39,015 nt of DNA from Candidatus Pacearchaeota archaeon (GTDB lineage Archaea > Nanobdellota > Nanobdellia > Pacearchaeales > GW2011-AR1), in assembly GCA_017609885.1 (NCBI GenBank), contig JAFCDB010000008.1:1-39015 (forward strand), read 5' to 3'. Shown here piece after piece: positions 14,848 to 22,043 of this stretch (position 1 is its first letter; each line of letters opens with the position of its first letter). The notes beneath the pieces were generated by a model. The model was not told where the DNA came from, ran no database searches, and saw only the letters and a program-made list of their open reading frames with translations. The translations under genes and the position numbers were made by a program.

Positions 14848-16179
14848 CGTCTTCTGCTCTTCAATAACTGCCTCCCCATACCTGCCATCAAAACCTGGTT
14901 TAACTTTTATCTTCCCCTCCCTATTCCTAATAATCAACCCAGTAAGTTTTTCATCAATCCCTTTATCAGCCAAATCTTCTTTAGTAACATTCAATAAAAT
15001 ATTAAATTCATTTCCAAATTTTTCAATCAAAGAATTATAAATTTTCCAATTTCCCTTTGCAGAAATTCCAATCCCTGTAAACAAAGAAATAATTTCATGT
15101 AGTGGCAAAATCTTATAAAATTTTTTCGCGTTTGGGGACTTCATCCCGAGAGAAGATGAGCGTGGTTCCATAGATTCCTCTATTCGGGAGGGAGGGAGGG
15201 GGATGGAGGTGGAACATAGAACCACGCCAGAAGAAAGATTGTTTTGGGATGAAGTCTCACCCTCAAATTCAAATCCTTCTTCTCTTGAAGAATCAGCCAA
15301 TTCATTAACTCGACTATCAACTCCAATTGTCAACTTCTCATTACAAACAGGACATTTCCCTTCTAACTCCTTTGTTTTTTCAGAAGAGCAGGAAAAATCA
15401 CAATTCCGATGCCCATCCCAGTGATACATTCCATAAGCAGGATCAACTTCAATAGTTCCAAGAATTTCATTTTTCCTTATCGCAGAAATAATTTTCGAAT
15501 AACTTAAATCCATTTTATCCAAATCAAAAATCGTCGCTTCCCTGCCAATTCTCCAAGGCCAAAAACTATGCAAATCTGAAAAAGATAAAATCGCAAAATC
15601 ATCTAATTCTTTAATTCTCCAATTCATTGGCGGGTCACTTGACAAACCAGTTTCAATTGCATGGATATTTTTTATCTGCTTCCCGAATGCTTCTTTTAAG
15701 GAATTAAATCCACTCTTTGAACCTAAAATACCGAACCAAGGTGTCCAAATATGCGCAGGAAAAACCTCAATCTCAAAAGAAATCTTCATAATTTCTTTAA
15801 CAAATTCCTCACATGAAATATTAAAAATTGGCCGCCCATCATAATCCCGCCTTCCTTTTGTATCCAAATAGGAATTTATCTTCTCAGCAATTTTAATTGA
15901 AGGAATAAGCAAACAAAGATGCACTCTCCTTCCCTTTCCCTGAGTATACATCAAACTAATCTCCCCAGAAATCACAAAAGGAAATCCGTCAAAATAATAA
16001 ATCCCCTCCTTCTCTTTTAATTTTTTAATTTCACTCAAATGTTTTTCGTGAGTAAAATCTCCTGTCCCAAGCAAACCAACCCCTTTAATCCGAGCATATT
16101 TCACAAGATTTTCAAAACTTAAACTTCTAGAAGTTGCCCGAGAATATTTTGAATGGATGTGTAAATCTGCAATTAACAT
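14839..16179 (-). CDS. endoQ: Endonuclease Q (PHP family) with in-frame palindromic insertion
   Basis: EndoQ nicks DNA 5' of deaminated bases and abasic sites. The 446-residue protein begins with the PHP motif DLHIHSKYSRATS (H7, H9). A C4-type zinc region spans about 255-285 (CDFSC...CPVCNEKL), followed by LTIGVDSRVNELAD. The C-terminal helix-hairpin-helix part and the end KVKPGFDGRYGEAVI are typical. Between ELAD and PNAKKFYKILPLHEII there are about 40 extra residues (about 308-348, SSQNNLSSGVV...SMEPRSSSLGMK). They are encoded by a family E palindrome (15137-15256) read on the strand opposite to that used in bud32. Domains on either side are intact, so the enzyme probably remains functional. 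Confidence 0.88.
   Translation of the reverse strand: MLIADLHIHSKYSRATSRSLSFENLVKYARIKGVGLLGTGDFTHEKHLSEIKKLKEKEGIYYFDGFPFVISGEISLMYTQGKGRRVHLCLLIPSIKIAEKINSYLDTKGRRDYDGRPIFNISCEEFVKEIMKISFEIEVFPAHIWTPWFGILGSKSGFNSLKEAFGKQIKNIHAIETGLSSDPPMNWRIKELDDFAILSFSDLHSFWPWRIGREATIFDLDKMDLSYSKIISAIRKNEILGTIEVDPAYGMYHWDGHRNCDFSCSSEKTKELEGKCPVCNEKLTIGVDSRVNELADSSREEGFEFEGETSSQNNLSSGVVLCSTSIPLPPSRIEESMEPRSSSLGMKSPNAKKFYKILPLHEIISLFTGIGISAKGNWKIYNSLIEKFGNEFNILLNVTKEDLADKGIDEKLTGLIIRNREGKIKVKPGFDGRYGEAVIEEQKTLF
15137..15256. mobile_element. Family E palindromic element inside endoQ
   Basis: Outer arms GACTTCATCCC (15137-15147) and GGGATGAAGTC (15246-15256) are perfect. Inner arms GCGTGGTTC (15160-15168) and GAACCACGC (15219-15227) are perfect. 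The loop holds a canonical G-quadruplex motif GGGAGGGAGGGAGGGGG (15186-15202) and GATGGAGGTGG. Its motif order matches the bud32 copy in the same window orientation. Because endoQ lies on the minus strand, the C-rich strand is translated here (PLPPS). Confidence 0.85.
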
Positions 16180-16221
16180 AAAATTAAATAATCTAAAGAG
16201 TATAAAAAGATTGTTAAATTA

Positions 16222-16343
16222 GGCTTTGGTGAAATCATAGGATATATAACATTTTTCTCAATTTAAAATCTACATTGCGAGACAAATCACGTCGAGCAAT
16301 GCTGGGCGGGCGGGTAGGGAATTGAGAAAAATGTTTAAATTAA
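16222..16343. mobile_element. Family A element A2, right end lost
   Basis: The left TIR GGCTTTGGTGAAATCAT, inner arms, hairpin ATTGCGAGAC/GTCGAGCAAT and G-quadruplex motif (16304-16319) match A1, with one substitution across the first 100 bp or so. The expected right TIR is absent; a B element begins at 16344 and unrelated sequence follows it. It lies upstream of endoQ, outside its probable promoter. Confidence 0.8.
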
Positions 16344-16477
16344 CAGTATCTCCGGCAGTTATAAATGATTTTGGAATTCACAATTTTTGGGGGGTGGAAA
16401 GGGCGGATTTCCGACGAAGGAGGATTTATAGTGAGAATCTAGAATTCTAAAATCATTATGTGTCATCGGAGATACTG
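16344..16477. mobile_element. Family B element B2 (134 bp)
   Basis: TIRs CAGTATCTCCG and CGGAGATACTG with ATTAA duplicated on both sides (16339-16343 and 16478-16482). It differs from B1 by about four substitutions or indels. The left duplication lies in the tail of A2. The right duplication contains the stop codon (TTA on this strand) of the 29-residue gene at 16479-16568. Confidence 0.9.
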
Positions 16478-16478
16478 A

Positions 16479-16568
16479 TTAACTAGCAGTCATATAAACT
16501 AAAATCAAAATGACCAAAAAAAGTAAAGCATAAGGCCAAATTTCAGAGATAAATTTTTTAAGTTTCAT
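16479..16568 (-). CDS. 29-residue single-span membrane protein
   Basis: ATG 16568 opens MKLKKFISEIWPYALLFLVILILVYMTAS, a basic N-terminus followed by one membrane helix. A TATA-like ATTATATTA (about 16582-16590) lies upstream on the minus strand. The stop codon falls within the right target duplication of element B2, so the insertion left the reading frame intact. It could be a subunit-like micropeptide; no family is recognised. Confidence 0.5.
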   Translation of the reverse strand: MKLKKFISEIWPYALLFLVILILVYMTAS

Positions 16569-16666
16569 TTAACTAACCACCGATTTAATATAATAAAAAA
16601 TAATCCCTGAGCACTTATATACATTTAGGTATAAAAAAATAATTCTAAAAAACCAACTTCCTTAAA

Positions 16667-16762
16667 TTAAGTTATCAATCCAACCAACGCAATTAAAACA
16701 CCTAAAGAAGTAGAAAAAGCAATCATACTCGTCGCCATCAAAGTTCCTTTTGCAATATTCAT
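16667..16762 (-). CDS. 31-residue small membrane protein downstream of radA
   Basis: The frame MNIAKGTLMATSMIAFSTSL followed by GVLIALVGLIT starts 1 nt after the radA stop, which suggests co-translation from the radA message. It is largely one hydrophobic segment with small residues. No family is recognised, and a link to RadA function is not implied by sequence. Confidence 0.45.
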   Translation of the reverse strand: MNIAKGTLMATSMIAFSTSLGVLIALVGLIT

Positions 16763-16763
16763 A

Positions 16764-17780
16764 TCAATCCTTTAGCACAACATCCTTCAACCCATCTTTT
16801 TCAACCATAAAAACAGTTTCAGAATCAGGCAAATTTGGTGAGTCAATCAACTTCGCAACTCGGCTATCTTTTCTTCCTCTCCGAAGATAAATCCTATAAG
16901 TAGAAGCGTGAGCCACAATATTCCCGCCAATTGCCGTCGTAGGATCTCCAAACATCATCGCAGGATTTGACATTACCTGATTTGTAACAAGAACTGCAAT
17001 ATTTCTCTGCTCTGCAAGTTTCATCAACTCATGCAAATATCGATTCAACCTTTGCTGCCTGTCTGCCAACTGCCCTCTCCCAGAATACTCTGCTCTAAAA
17101 TGAGCTGTCAACGAATCAACAATCAGCAATTTAATCTTCTCTCCATTTTTAATCATCTCATTAATTTTCTCAATCAGCAAAATCTGATGGTCGCTGTTAA
17201 AAGCACGTGCAACAAAAATATTTTTCAAAACTTTTTCAGGATTCGCTCCAATACCCTCGGCAAATTGCTTTATCCTATCAGGCCTGAAAGTCCCTTCTGT
17301 ATCAATATAAACAGCTTTGCCATTAGCTCCTCCGCTCTCCTTTGGCAACTGAACACCAACAGCAAGCGAAAGAGCTAACTGAGTTTTACCACTTCCAAAA
17401 GCACCAAAAACTTCTGTAATTGACTTACTTTCAACCCCCTTTCCCCCAAGCAAATTATCCAGATTCTTCGAACCTGTAGTAATATAATTAATATCCTTTC
17501 TCTTTTTCTCAAACTCCGCAGCATCCACAAATCCCAAATCAAGCATATTCCGCGCTGCCTGAATCGCCTTCCTTGCAACACTCTCCCCAATCCCAGACAA
17601 CTCAGACAAAGCAGGAGGAGTCAAAGTTGCAACCCCCATTAAATCATAAATTCCTACAGTTTCAAGTTTCGCAATCGACGTCGGCCCAATCCCAGGAATA
17701 TCATTCAACCCCTTTTCCTCTTCTTCAACTTTCTCATTTTTTTTCTTAGAATCTTTTCTCTCAATTTTCTTCTCAACCAT
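16764..17780 (-). CDS. radA: RadA recombinase
   Basis: RadA is the archaeal Rad51/RecA-type recombinase. The adopted start ATG 17780 (338 residues, MVEKKIERK) is 22-29 nt from the minus-strand TATA box at 17802-17809; an in-frame ATG at 17795 lies too close to it. Features: acidic/basic N-terminal tail, helix-hairpin-helix domain (about 24-80, GLNDIPGIGPTSIAKL), Walker A GAFGSGKT (126-133), YIDTEGTFRPDR, Walker B LLIVDSL, and L2 region VTNQVMSNPAMMFGDPTTAIGGNIVAH. The C-terminal LIDSPNLPDSETVFMV is typical. Length and motifs are complete. A 31-residue membrane protein follows immediately. Confidence 0.97.
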   Translation of the reverse strand: MVEKKIERKDSKKKNEKVEEEEKGLNDIPGIGPTSIAKLETVGIYDLMGVATLTPPALSELSGIGESVARKAIQAARNMLDLGFVDAAEFEKKRKDINYITTGSKNLDNLLGGKGVESKSITEVFGAFGSGKTQLALSLAVGVQLPKESGGANGKAVYIDTEGTFRPDRIKQFAEGIGANPEKVLKNIFVARAFNSDHQILLIEKINEMIKNGEKIKLLIVDSLTAHFRAEYSGRGQLADRQQRLNRYLHELMKLAEQRNIAVLVTNQVMSNPAMMFGDPTTAIGGNIVAHASTYRIYLRRGRKDSRVAKLIDSPNLPDSETVFMVEKDGLKDVVLKD

Positions 17781-17801
17781 AATAAAATCTACCACTTCGA
17801 C

Positions 17802-17809
17802 TATATAAA
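17802..17809 (-). promoter_or_regulatory. TATA box of radA
   Basis: TTTATATAG on the minus strand lies at leaderless distance from ATG 17780 and decides this start over ATG 17795. Confidence 0.6.
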
Positions 17810-17838
17810 GATTATTTCAGTAGCAAGGTTATTTCGCG

Positions 17839-18297
17839 TTACATGTTTCCAAACAATCTAGTCCCTGCCAGCCCTAAATCAATTATCACAAATCCTACAA
17901 ATAATCCCTTATCAATCAAGCTCCCTGTCCTCACAAAACCCCTTGCAGTCCGGGAATAAGGCCAGAAAGGAGCAATTCCAGATTTTGTAAAACCATCTGC
18001 AACTAAATGTAAACTATATCCTAAAAAAAATCCAAATGCCAAACTAGGCAAAAAAAGCGCAAGTGCAAATGAAACAACCAAACAAAAAGTCAAACTGTGA
18101 ATAAAACCACGATGCTCTGTAAAAACTTGCGTCATTTTTGCAAACTTATATTTCCCAAGTCGTGAAAATGGAGTATCAATATCTGGAAAAGCACTAGCAA
18201 CTAAAACCATAATTGAAAAAATCACAGGATTATTTACAACAGGAAAAAATAAAAGCGCTGCAAAAACCCCAATAGCTAAGTGTGTTTTAAATTGCAT
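17839..18297 (-). CDS. DUF457/YdjM-type membrane metal-dependent hydrolase
   Basis: This 152-residue protein has four or so membrane segments and the metal-binding pattern of the YdjM/DUF457 family: N-terminal HLAIG (H6), FPDIDTPFSRLG (about 38-49), EHRGFIHSL (about 61-69) and GYSLHLVADGFTKSGI (about 93-108). FWPYSRTARGFVRTGS follows. The conserved Asp and His residues that would bind metal are all present. The biological role of the family is not established; lipid-related hydrolysis is one suggestion. It is transcribed apart from rpa, with a short gap to the upstream gene. Confidence 0.82.
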   Translation of the reverse strand: MQFKTHLAIGVFAALLFFPVVNNPVIFSIMVLVASAFPDIDTPFSRLGKYKFAKMTQVFTEHRGFIHSLTFCLVVSFALALFLPSLAFGFFLGYSLHLVADGFTKSGIAPFWPYSRTARGFVRTGSLIDKGLFVGFVIIDLGLAGTRLFGNM

Positions 18298-18327
18298 AAA
18301 TTACAAAAGAAACTAAAGCTTATAAAT

Positions 18328-19254
18328 TTAATTCTTCAAACCCTCAATCAAACCATCCAATTCAATATCCTCCATATCATTAACAATCAGCTCAGTTGTA
18401 TTAAACATCTGATTTTCCCTAACATTACAAATAAAAAACTTCTCCTCTCCCAAAAGTTCCTCTTTCTTCCTCGTAAACTTATCTAAATCATTAATTTCAT
18501 CCTGCGAAAATCCTAATTTCGCAATTTGCTCCTGAAACATAACTCCCCTCATATTCTCACTCCCATCATCTAAAACAATCCCTAACAAAGCCCGTTTCTC
18601 AACTTCAACACCAGATTGCTTCTCAGCCTCAGTAACTTTCTTCCCTGTCTCCTTATTAATCTCAAAAAACCTCGGAGGATAAATCTGCACGACAACTCCC
18701 CGAATCTTAACACTTTCTCCTATTTTTAATTCATTTATTTTCTTAAAAGAAAACTCTCTTTCCATTTTAACATTATCCAAAATCTCGCTGCTCTTTTTAA
18801 TATCTGAAAATCCGGAGAGATGTAGTTCATCATTCCGAACACCAGCATTTGAAATTTCCACAACCATCTCTTTTTTCAACTGTCCTTTCTCAAACAACTC
18901 GATATGATTTGTATCCCATAAAACAGTCCGAATATTATTTGTATCATCAGCCAAAGTCATAGACAAAACTTTTCCTGAATTTCCATTTTTTGTAGTAAAC
19001 TCTCTAATAGGATTAACCTCAACAATCTTTCCAACTAAATTCACCTTTCTCATTCCAGAAACAAGCTCAGAAATTTTCATCTTCTCCTTATCTAAATTAA
19101 CCCCTAACTCAGAAGAAACAATCTGCGCACTTCCCTCTTTCGAAATCAAACCCGAAAGCTTAGCGCACTTCGCCTCAACCTTCAAATTCACATCTTCAAC
19201 ACTCAAACCCGAAGCCCGGGCAATTTTATCAATTAACTGTTCATAATTCGGCAT
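18328..19254 (-). CDS. rpa: Replication protein A-like single-stranded DNA-binding protein
   Basis: The 308-residue protein has the archaeal RPA layout: an N-terminal helical segment MPNYEQLIDKIARASGLSVEDV, a wedge-like helix around KCAKLSGLISKEGSAQIVSSELGV, an OB fold (about 65-160, VGKIVEVNPIREF...GKVLSMTLADDTNNIRTVLWD) and a second OB-like domain (about 165-265, VKIRGVVVQIYPPRFFEINKETGKKV). It binds single-stranded DNA in replication and repair. A ribosome-binding site GAGGT lies 3 nt before ATG 19257 and 6 nt before ATG 19254; the latter was chosen. The frame is open to 19290, but that part lies at the promoter. Confidence 0.85.
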   Translation of the reverse strand: MPNYEQLIDKIARASGLSVEDVNLKVEAKCAKLSGLISKEGSAQIVSSELGVNLDKEKMKISELVSGMRKVNLVGKIVEVNPIREFTTKNGNSGKVLSMTLADDTNNIRTVLWDTNHIELFEKGQLKKEMVVEISNAGVRNDELHLSGFSDIKKSSEILDNVKMEREFSFKKINELKIGESVKIRGVVVQIYPPRFFEINKETGKKVTEAEKQSGVEVEKRALLGIVLDDGSENMRGVMFQEQIAKLGFSQDEINDLDKFTRKKEELLGEEKFFICNVRENQMFNTTELIVNDMEDIELDGLIEGLKN

Positions 19255-19456
19255 CATCTTACCTCTAATCTTACAAAAAAACCAAGACACTTTTTAAGTA
19301 TTATGTTAGTAGAGTTTCTTATTTTATCAAATCAACTATTCGCTATTCCTTTTTTATTAAAATCAATTGGACGAAGTCTAACATGGGTTGGTGAGAAATT
19401 TCGCGAGTGGTAAGTCAAAAGGGGAAAACAAAGCGAGCGAGATTGGGAATTAGGGG

Positions 19457-19514
19457 GCGAATGATTTGACGAGTGGGAGTCAAAAGGGTGAAGCAAGGTA
19501 AGTCAGATCGCGAG
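19457..19514. repeat. Family F repeat, reverse orientation
   Basis: GCGAATGATTTGACGAGTG ... GCAAGGTAAGTCAGATCGCGAG is the reverse complement of the insert core at 12470-12535. It lies in the gap between rpa and ef1b, where G-rich degenerate repeat sequence extends from about 19380. The remainder of 19298-19587 shows only the ef1b TATA box (ACTTAAAAACC, about 19558). Confidence 0.55.
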
Positions 19515-19587
19515 TTAAAGAAACGATATAAAAATCTTGGAATGAACCAACGAAAAAACTTAAAAACCTATTTCAACAACTTTTAAC

Positions 19588-19860
19588 ATGACAGGAGCAG
19601 CAGTAAAAATAAAAATAATGCCCAATTCTCCAGATACAAATCTTGAGGAAATTCAAAAAGCAGCAATTCAAACAATAGAAAAAGCACAGGGCACAAACTG
19701 CAAAGCAGAAAAACAGCCAATTGCATTTGGACTAAACGCAATCATCATTACATTTGCCTGGGATGAGGGGAAGGATAGGGAAAAGTTAGAAAAGAATTTG
19801 GGGAAAATTGAAAATGTCAACTCAGCTGAAGTGATTAGTTTTGTGAGGGCGTTCGGGTGA
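19588..19860 (+). CDS. ef1b: Translation elongation factor aEF-1beta
   Basis: aEF-1beta is the guanine-nucleotide exchange factor for aEF-1alpha. The 90-residue length is standard for the archaeal single-domain form. The pattern VKIKIMPNSPDTNLEEIQ, the central PIAFGLNAIIITFAWDE and the C-terminal IENVNSAEVISFVRAFG match the family. It ends with a TGA stop, one of several genes here showing that TGA is read as stop in this organism. Upstream TATA-like ACTTAAAAACC fits a leaderless or short-leader start. Confidence 0.93.
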   Translation: MTGAAVKIKIMPNSPDTNLEEIQKAAIQTIEKAQGTNCKAEKQPIAFGLNAIIITFAWDEGKDREKLEKNLGKIENVNSAEVISFVRAFG

Positions 19861-19862
19861 TT

Positions 19863-19964
19863 AAGTCAAATGTCTTAAGTAAGTTAAGATAAGTGTCTTA
19901 AAATTAAATAGAAAATTATTTAAAGTCAAATGTCTTAATTTTGTTAAGATAAATGTCTTAAAAT
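19863..19964 (+). promoter_or_regulatory. Duplicated 42-bp operator-like repeat before the HEPN gene
   Basis: Two copies at 19863-19904 and 19923-19964 are spaced exactly 60 bp. Each contains the palindrome TCTTAA-N5-TTAAGA (19873-19889 and 19933-19949) and a further TGTCTTAAA half site. The second copy lies between a TATA-like TTATTTAAA and the HEPN start at 19963, and it touches the ATG. This is the arrangement expected for an autoregulated toxin-antitoxin operator. Confidence 0.7.
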
Positions 19965-20373
19965 GAGAGAATCAAATAAAAGAATAATAAAAGAAACATT
20001 AGATGAAATAGAATCGGCTCTCGAAGATAGTGGAAATCTATCAGACCATCAGTCAAGATTAATATTTTTAATTTCATCGGCAACAATTTCTCTGATTGAA
20101 GAATATCTAATCAAAAAACAAGTTTTCAAAACAGGAGGAAAAATAAAACATTCTTGGATGAAAAAGAAAAAAGAAAATGTTAAATCTTTAATAGAAAATC
20201 AGATGATAACCAAACTTGAAAATATTCCAGAAATTGATAGAATTTTAGATCTCGCATTCAAAATAGAAGATAGAAGAAACCAAATAGCATACGGAAAAAT
20301 TATATCTGAGAAAAATTTGAAAGAAAGAATCGAGACATTTCTAAAACTAAAAGGAGAAATTGAAAATGATTAA
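19963..20373 (+). CDS. HEPN-like protein (probable toxin of HEPN/MNT pair)
   Basis: The 136-residue all-helical protein is followed, with overlapping codons, by an MNT nucleotidyltransferase, the standard HEPN/MNT toxin-antitoxin layout. HEPN RNases carry Rx4-6H. Here the corresponding segment is EDRRNQIAYGK (103-112), with R105 and Tyr 110 in place of His, so the RNase site may be altered or inactive. An upstream double operator (19863-19964) suggests autoregulation. Related HEPN families with RxxxxY exist; in HepT the Tyr is in RxxxxxxY-type sites and can be AMPylated by MNT. The match to that motif is approximate. Confidence 0.7.
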   Translation: MRESNKRIIKETLDEIESALEDSGNLSDHQSRLIFLISSATISLIEEYLIKKQVFKTGGKIKHSWMKKKKENVKSLIENQMITKLENIPEIDRILDLAFKIEDRRNQIAYGKIISEKNLKERIETFLKLKGEIEND

Positions 20374-20956
20374 AGCATATGCAAGTTATTTCGCATCTTA
20401 TCTATTAAAAAATTTAAAATCGCGTGATAAAGTAAATAAAATAATCCTTTTTGGGTCAGTTGCAAAAAATCAATCAACAAAAGAAAGCGACATTGACATT
20501 TTTATAGAAGTTAACAAAAAAACAAAATCATTAGAAAAAGAAATAGAAAATTTAACAAAAAGATTTTATGGAACCAGAGAAGCATTAGTATTCTCAATAA
20601 AAAAATCTTGTAAAATAAATGTAATTGTAGGAAAATTAGAAGAATGGCTAGACTTAAAAAAAAGCATTGAAAGCACAGGAATAATTCTTTATAGTCCTTA
20701 TATCTCAAGTTCAAAAAAAGGAAAAAAATACGCAATAATCTCCTGGGATAAAATAAAAAAGAATAGGGGGGCATTTCTTAATAAACTTTACGGATTTAAA
20801 ATAAAAGATAAAAGATATCCTGGATTGATAATACAACTCGGTGGGAAAAAATTAGGAAAAAGCAGTATTATGATTCCAATTGAACACAACGAAAAAATTG
20901 CAGAGCTTCTGAAAAAATATCAAGTCAGAGCAAAGATGATTGAGGTTTGTTATTAG
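20366..20956 (+). CDS. MNT-type nucleotidyltransferase with C-terminal extension (antitoxin)
   Basis: ATG 20366 lies 10 nt after an AAGGAG ribosome-binding site and overlaps the HEPN stop by 8 nt. The 196-residue protein has the NTase signature LFGSVAKNQSTKESDIDIFIE (G30-S31, D42, D44). Residues about 120-196 form an extra domain (NRGAFLNKLYGFKIK...GGKKLGKSSIMIPIE...VRAKMIEV) that recurs in the other MNT protein at 21089-21649. The protein probably neutralises the HEPN partner, by binding or by nucleotidylation (known for HepT/MntA; inferred here). Confidence 0.8.
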   Translation: MIKAYASYFASYLLKNLKSRDKVNKIILFGSVAKNQSTKESDIDIFIEVNKKTKSLEKEIENLTKRFYGTREALVFSIKKSCKINVIVGKLEEWLDLKKSIESTGIILYSPYISSSKKGKKYAIISWDKIKKNRGAFLNKLYGFKIKDKRYPGLIIQLGGKKLGKSSIMIPIEHNEKIAELLKKYQVRAKMIEVCY

Positions 20957-20978
20957 TTTTTTAATTTAAGAAGGAAGA

Positions 20979-21050
20979 GAGATTGAATTTGCAATTAGGC
21001 AGGCAAAACTTTCAGGGAGAAGGGTTGTGAGACAGGAAGATTTTAGGTAA
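20979..21050 (+). pseudogene. Histone-fold C-terminal-like remnant, copy 1
   Basis: The frame reads EIEFAIRQAKLSGRRVVRQE then DFR and a stop, similar to the last helix and loop of archaeal histones (A...L..HAGRKTV..EDI). There is no start codon; an in-frame TAA lies just upstream. A second, similar fragment occurs at 22044-22143. The pair are direct repeats on either side of the second HEPN/MNT module. Confidence 0.45.
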
Positions 21051-21088
21051 TTTTTTAAGAGGGTTGATTAAAAAAACTAATAAGAATT

Positions 21089-21649
21089 TCACATAACCAT
21101 AACTTTTCTAATTTTAAATTTAGAAGTAATTCTCTTAATATGATTAATGAAAAGTTCATCAAAACCAGGTTCAATTTCTATCAAACCAGGATTTAATAAT
21201 TTCCCGCCATGTTTTTTTAATAAACCATAATTTCCAGATTTACCTCTCAACAAATAATTAAATTTTACTTTATCTCTCTTTTTTAAATTGCTTAAATCAT
21301 AGGAAATTTGAATTTTAGGAGTAAATCCCAACCTATTAGCAAAAATCTTCTTAGAAATTAAACTTTTTCCATAAAATAAAATGCTCTCCCTCGCAAAATT
21401 AGATGGATCTAAAAAGCCATACAAGTCAAAAGAAGTCATATGAAGGGGCATTTTAGAAATTTTTTCTAATTGTCTTTTTATTTTTTGAGATTGAATTAAT
21501 TGCTCTTTAACAGCAATTTTATTAAAAATAACGCAAATGTCTATATCTCTAGGCTCCTTTCCTTCAATAACTGATGAACCAAATTGAACAATATCAAAAA
21601 CATCTTTACTATAATTCAATCTTAGTTTTTTCTGCCATAAATCGAACAT
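21089..21649 (-). CDS. MNT-type nucleotidyltransferase with C-terminal extension
   Basis: The 186-residue protein has QFGSSVIEGKEPRDIDICVIF (G24-S25, D35, D37) as NTase motif. Its C-terminal part (FNYLLRGKSGNYGLLKKHGG...GLIEIEPGFDELFINHI...IRKVMV) resembles the extension of the MNT protein at 20366 but is otherwise divergent. The start overlaps the upstream HEPN gene by 41 nt, an unusually long overlap; no later ATG precedes the catalytic motif. The gene is probably the antitoxin of a second HEPN/MNT pair. Confidence 0.78.
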   Translation of the reverse strand: MFDLWQKKLRLNYSKDVFDIVQFGSSVIEGKEPRDIDICVIFNKIAVKEQLIQSQKIKRQLEKISKMPLHMTSFDLYGFLDPSNFARESILFYGKSLISKKIFANRLGFTPKIQISYDLSNLKKRDKVKFNYLLRGKSGNYGLLKKHGGKLLNPGLIEIEPGFDELFINHIKRITSKFKIRKVMVM

Positions 21650-21956
21650 CTTCTTTTATTACCTCCACTAAATCTTTAGTTATAATCTGAACATAACTTG
21701 ATTGATAAAAAGGAAAAGTCCTATCTAAAATATCATAGATTTCAGGAAATCTTTTTCTTGTAATAAAAAATCTTCTTCCATGTGAAGATGGAGTTTCATT
21801 AATTTCATTCAAAAGAAATAAATCAACAAAAGCAATCAAGGATTTAAAAAATAAAATTAGCGAGGAATTAAATCTACCTTTCTCAAAATTATCTTCAGCA
21901 GATTGAAAATACTCTCTGGCAGTCTTTATCAAAATATTTTTTTTCTCTTCATCCAT
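21609..21956 (-). CDS. HEPN domain protein (probable toxin)
   Basis: This 115-residue helical protein matches the archaeal HEPN type with AREYFQSAEDNFEKGRFNSSLILFFKSLIAFVDLFLL, then ETPSSHGRRFF (H59, R61, R62) and FPEIYDILDRTFPFYQSSY, a common signature of HEPN proteins paired with NTases. A minus-strand TATA box AGTTTATAAAG (about 21978-21988) fits a leaderless start at 21956. It is the first gene of the second HEPN/MNT module. Confidence 0.75.
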   Translation of the reverse strand: MDEEKKNILIKTAREYFQSAEDNFEKGRFNSSLILFFKSLIAFVDLFLLNEINETPSSHGRRFFITRKRFPEIYDILDRTFPFYQSSYVQIITKDLVEVIKEDVRFMAEKTKIEL

Positions 21957-22043
21957 ACAAAAATTAAAAATTAAAACTTTATAAACTTTTCTACCAAGTA
22001 AGAAAATAATGATATTATCCCTATTTTTTCTTATCTGGTAAGA

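Noticed and set aside
10188-16477. CRISPR array
   Set aside because: The repeats are long palindromes at irregular distances with TIRs and target duplications; there are no regular spacers and no cas genes.
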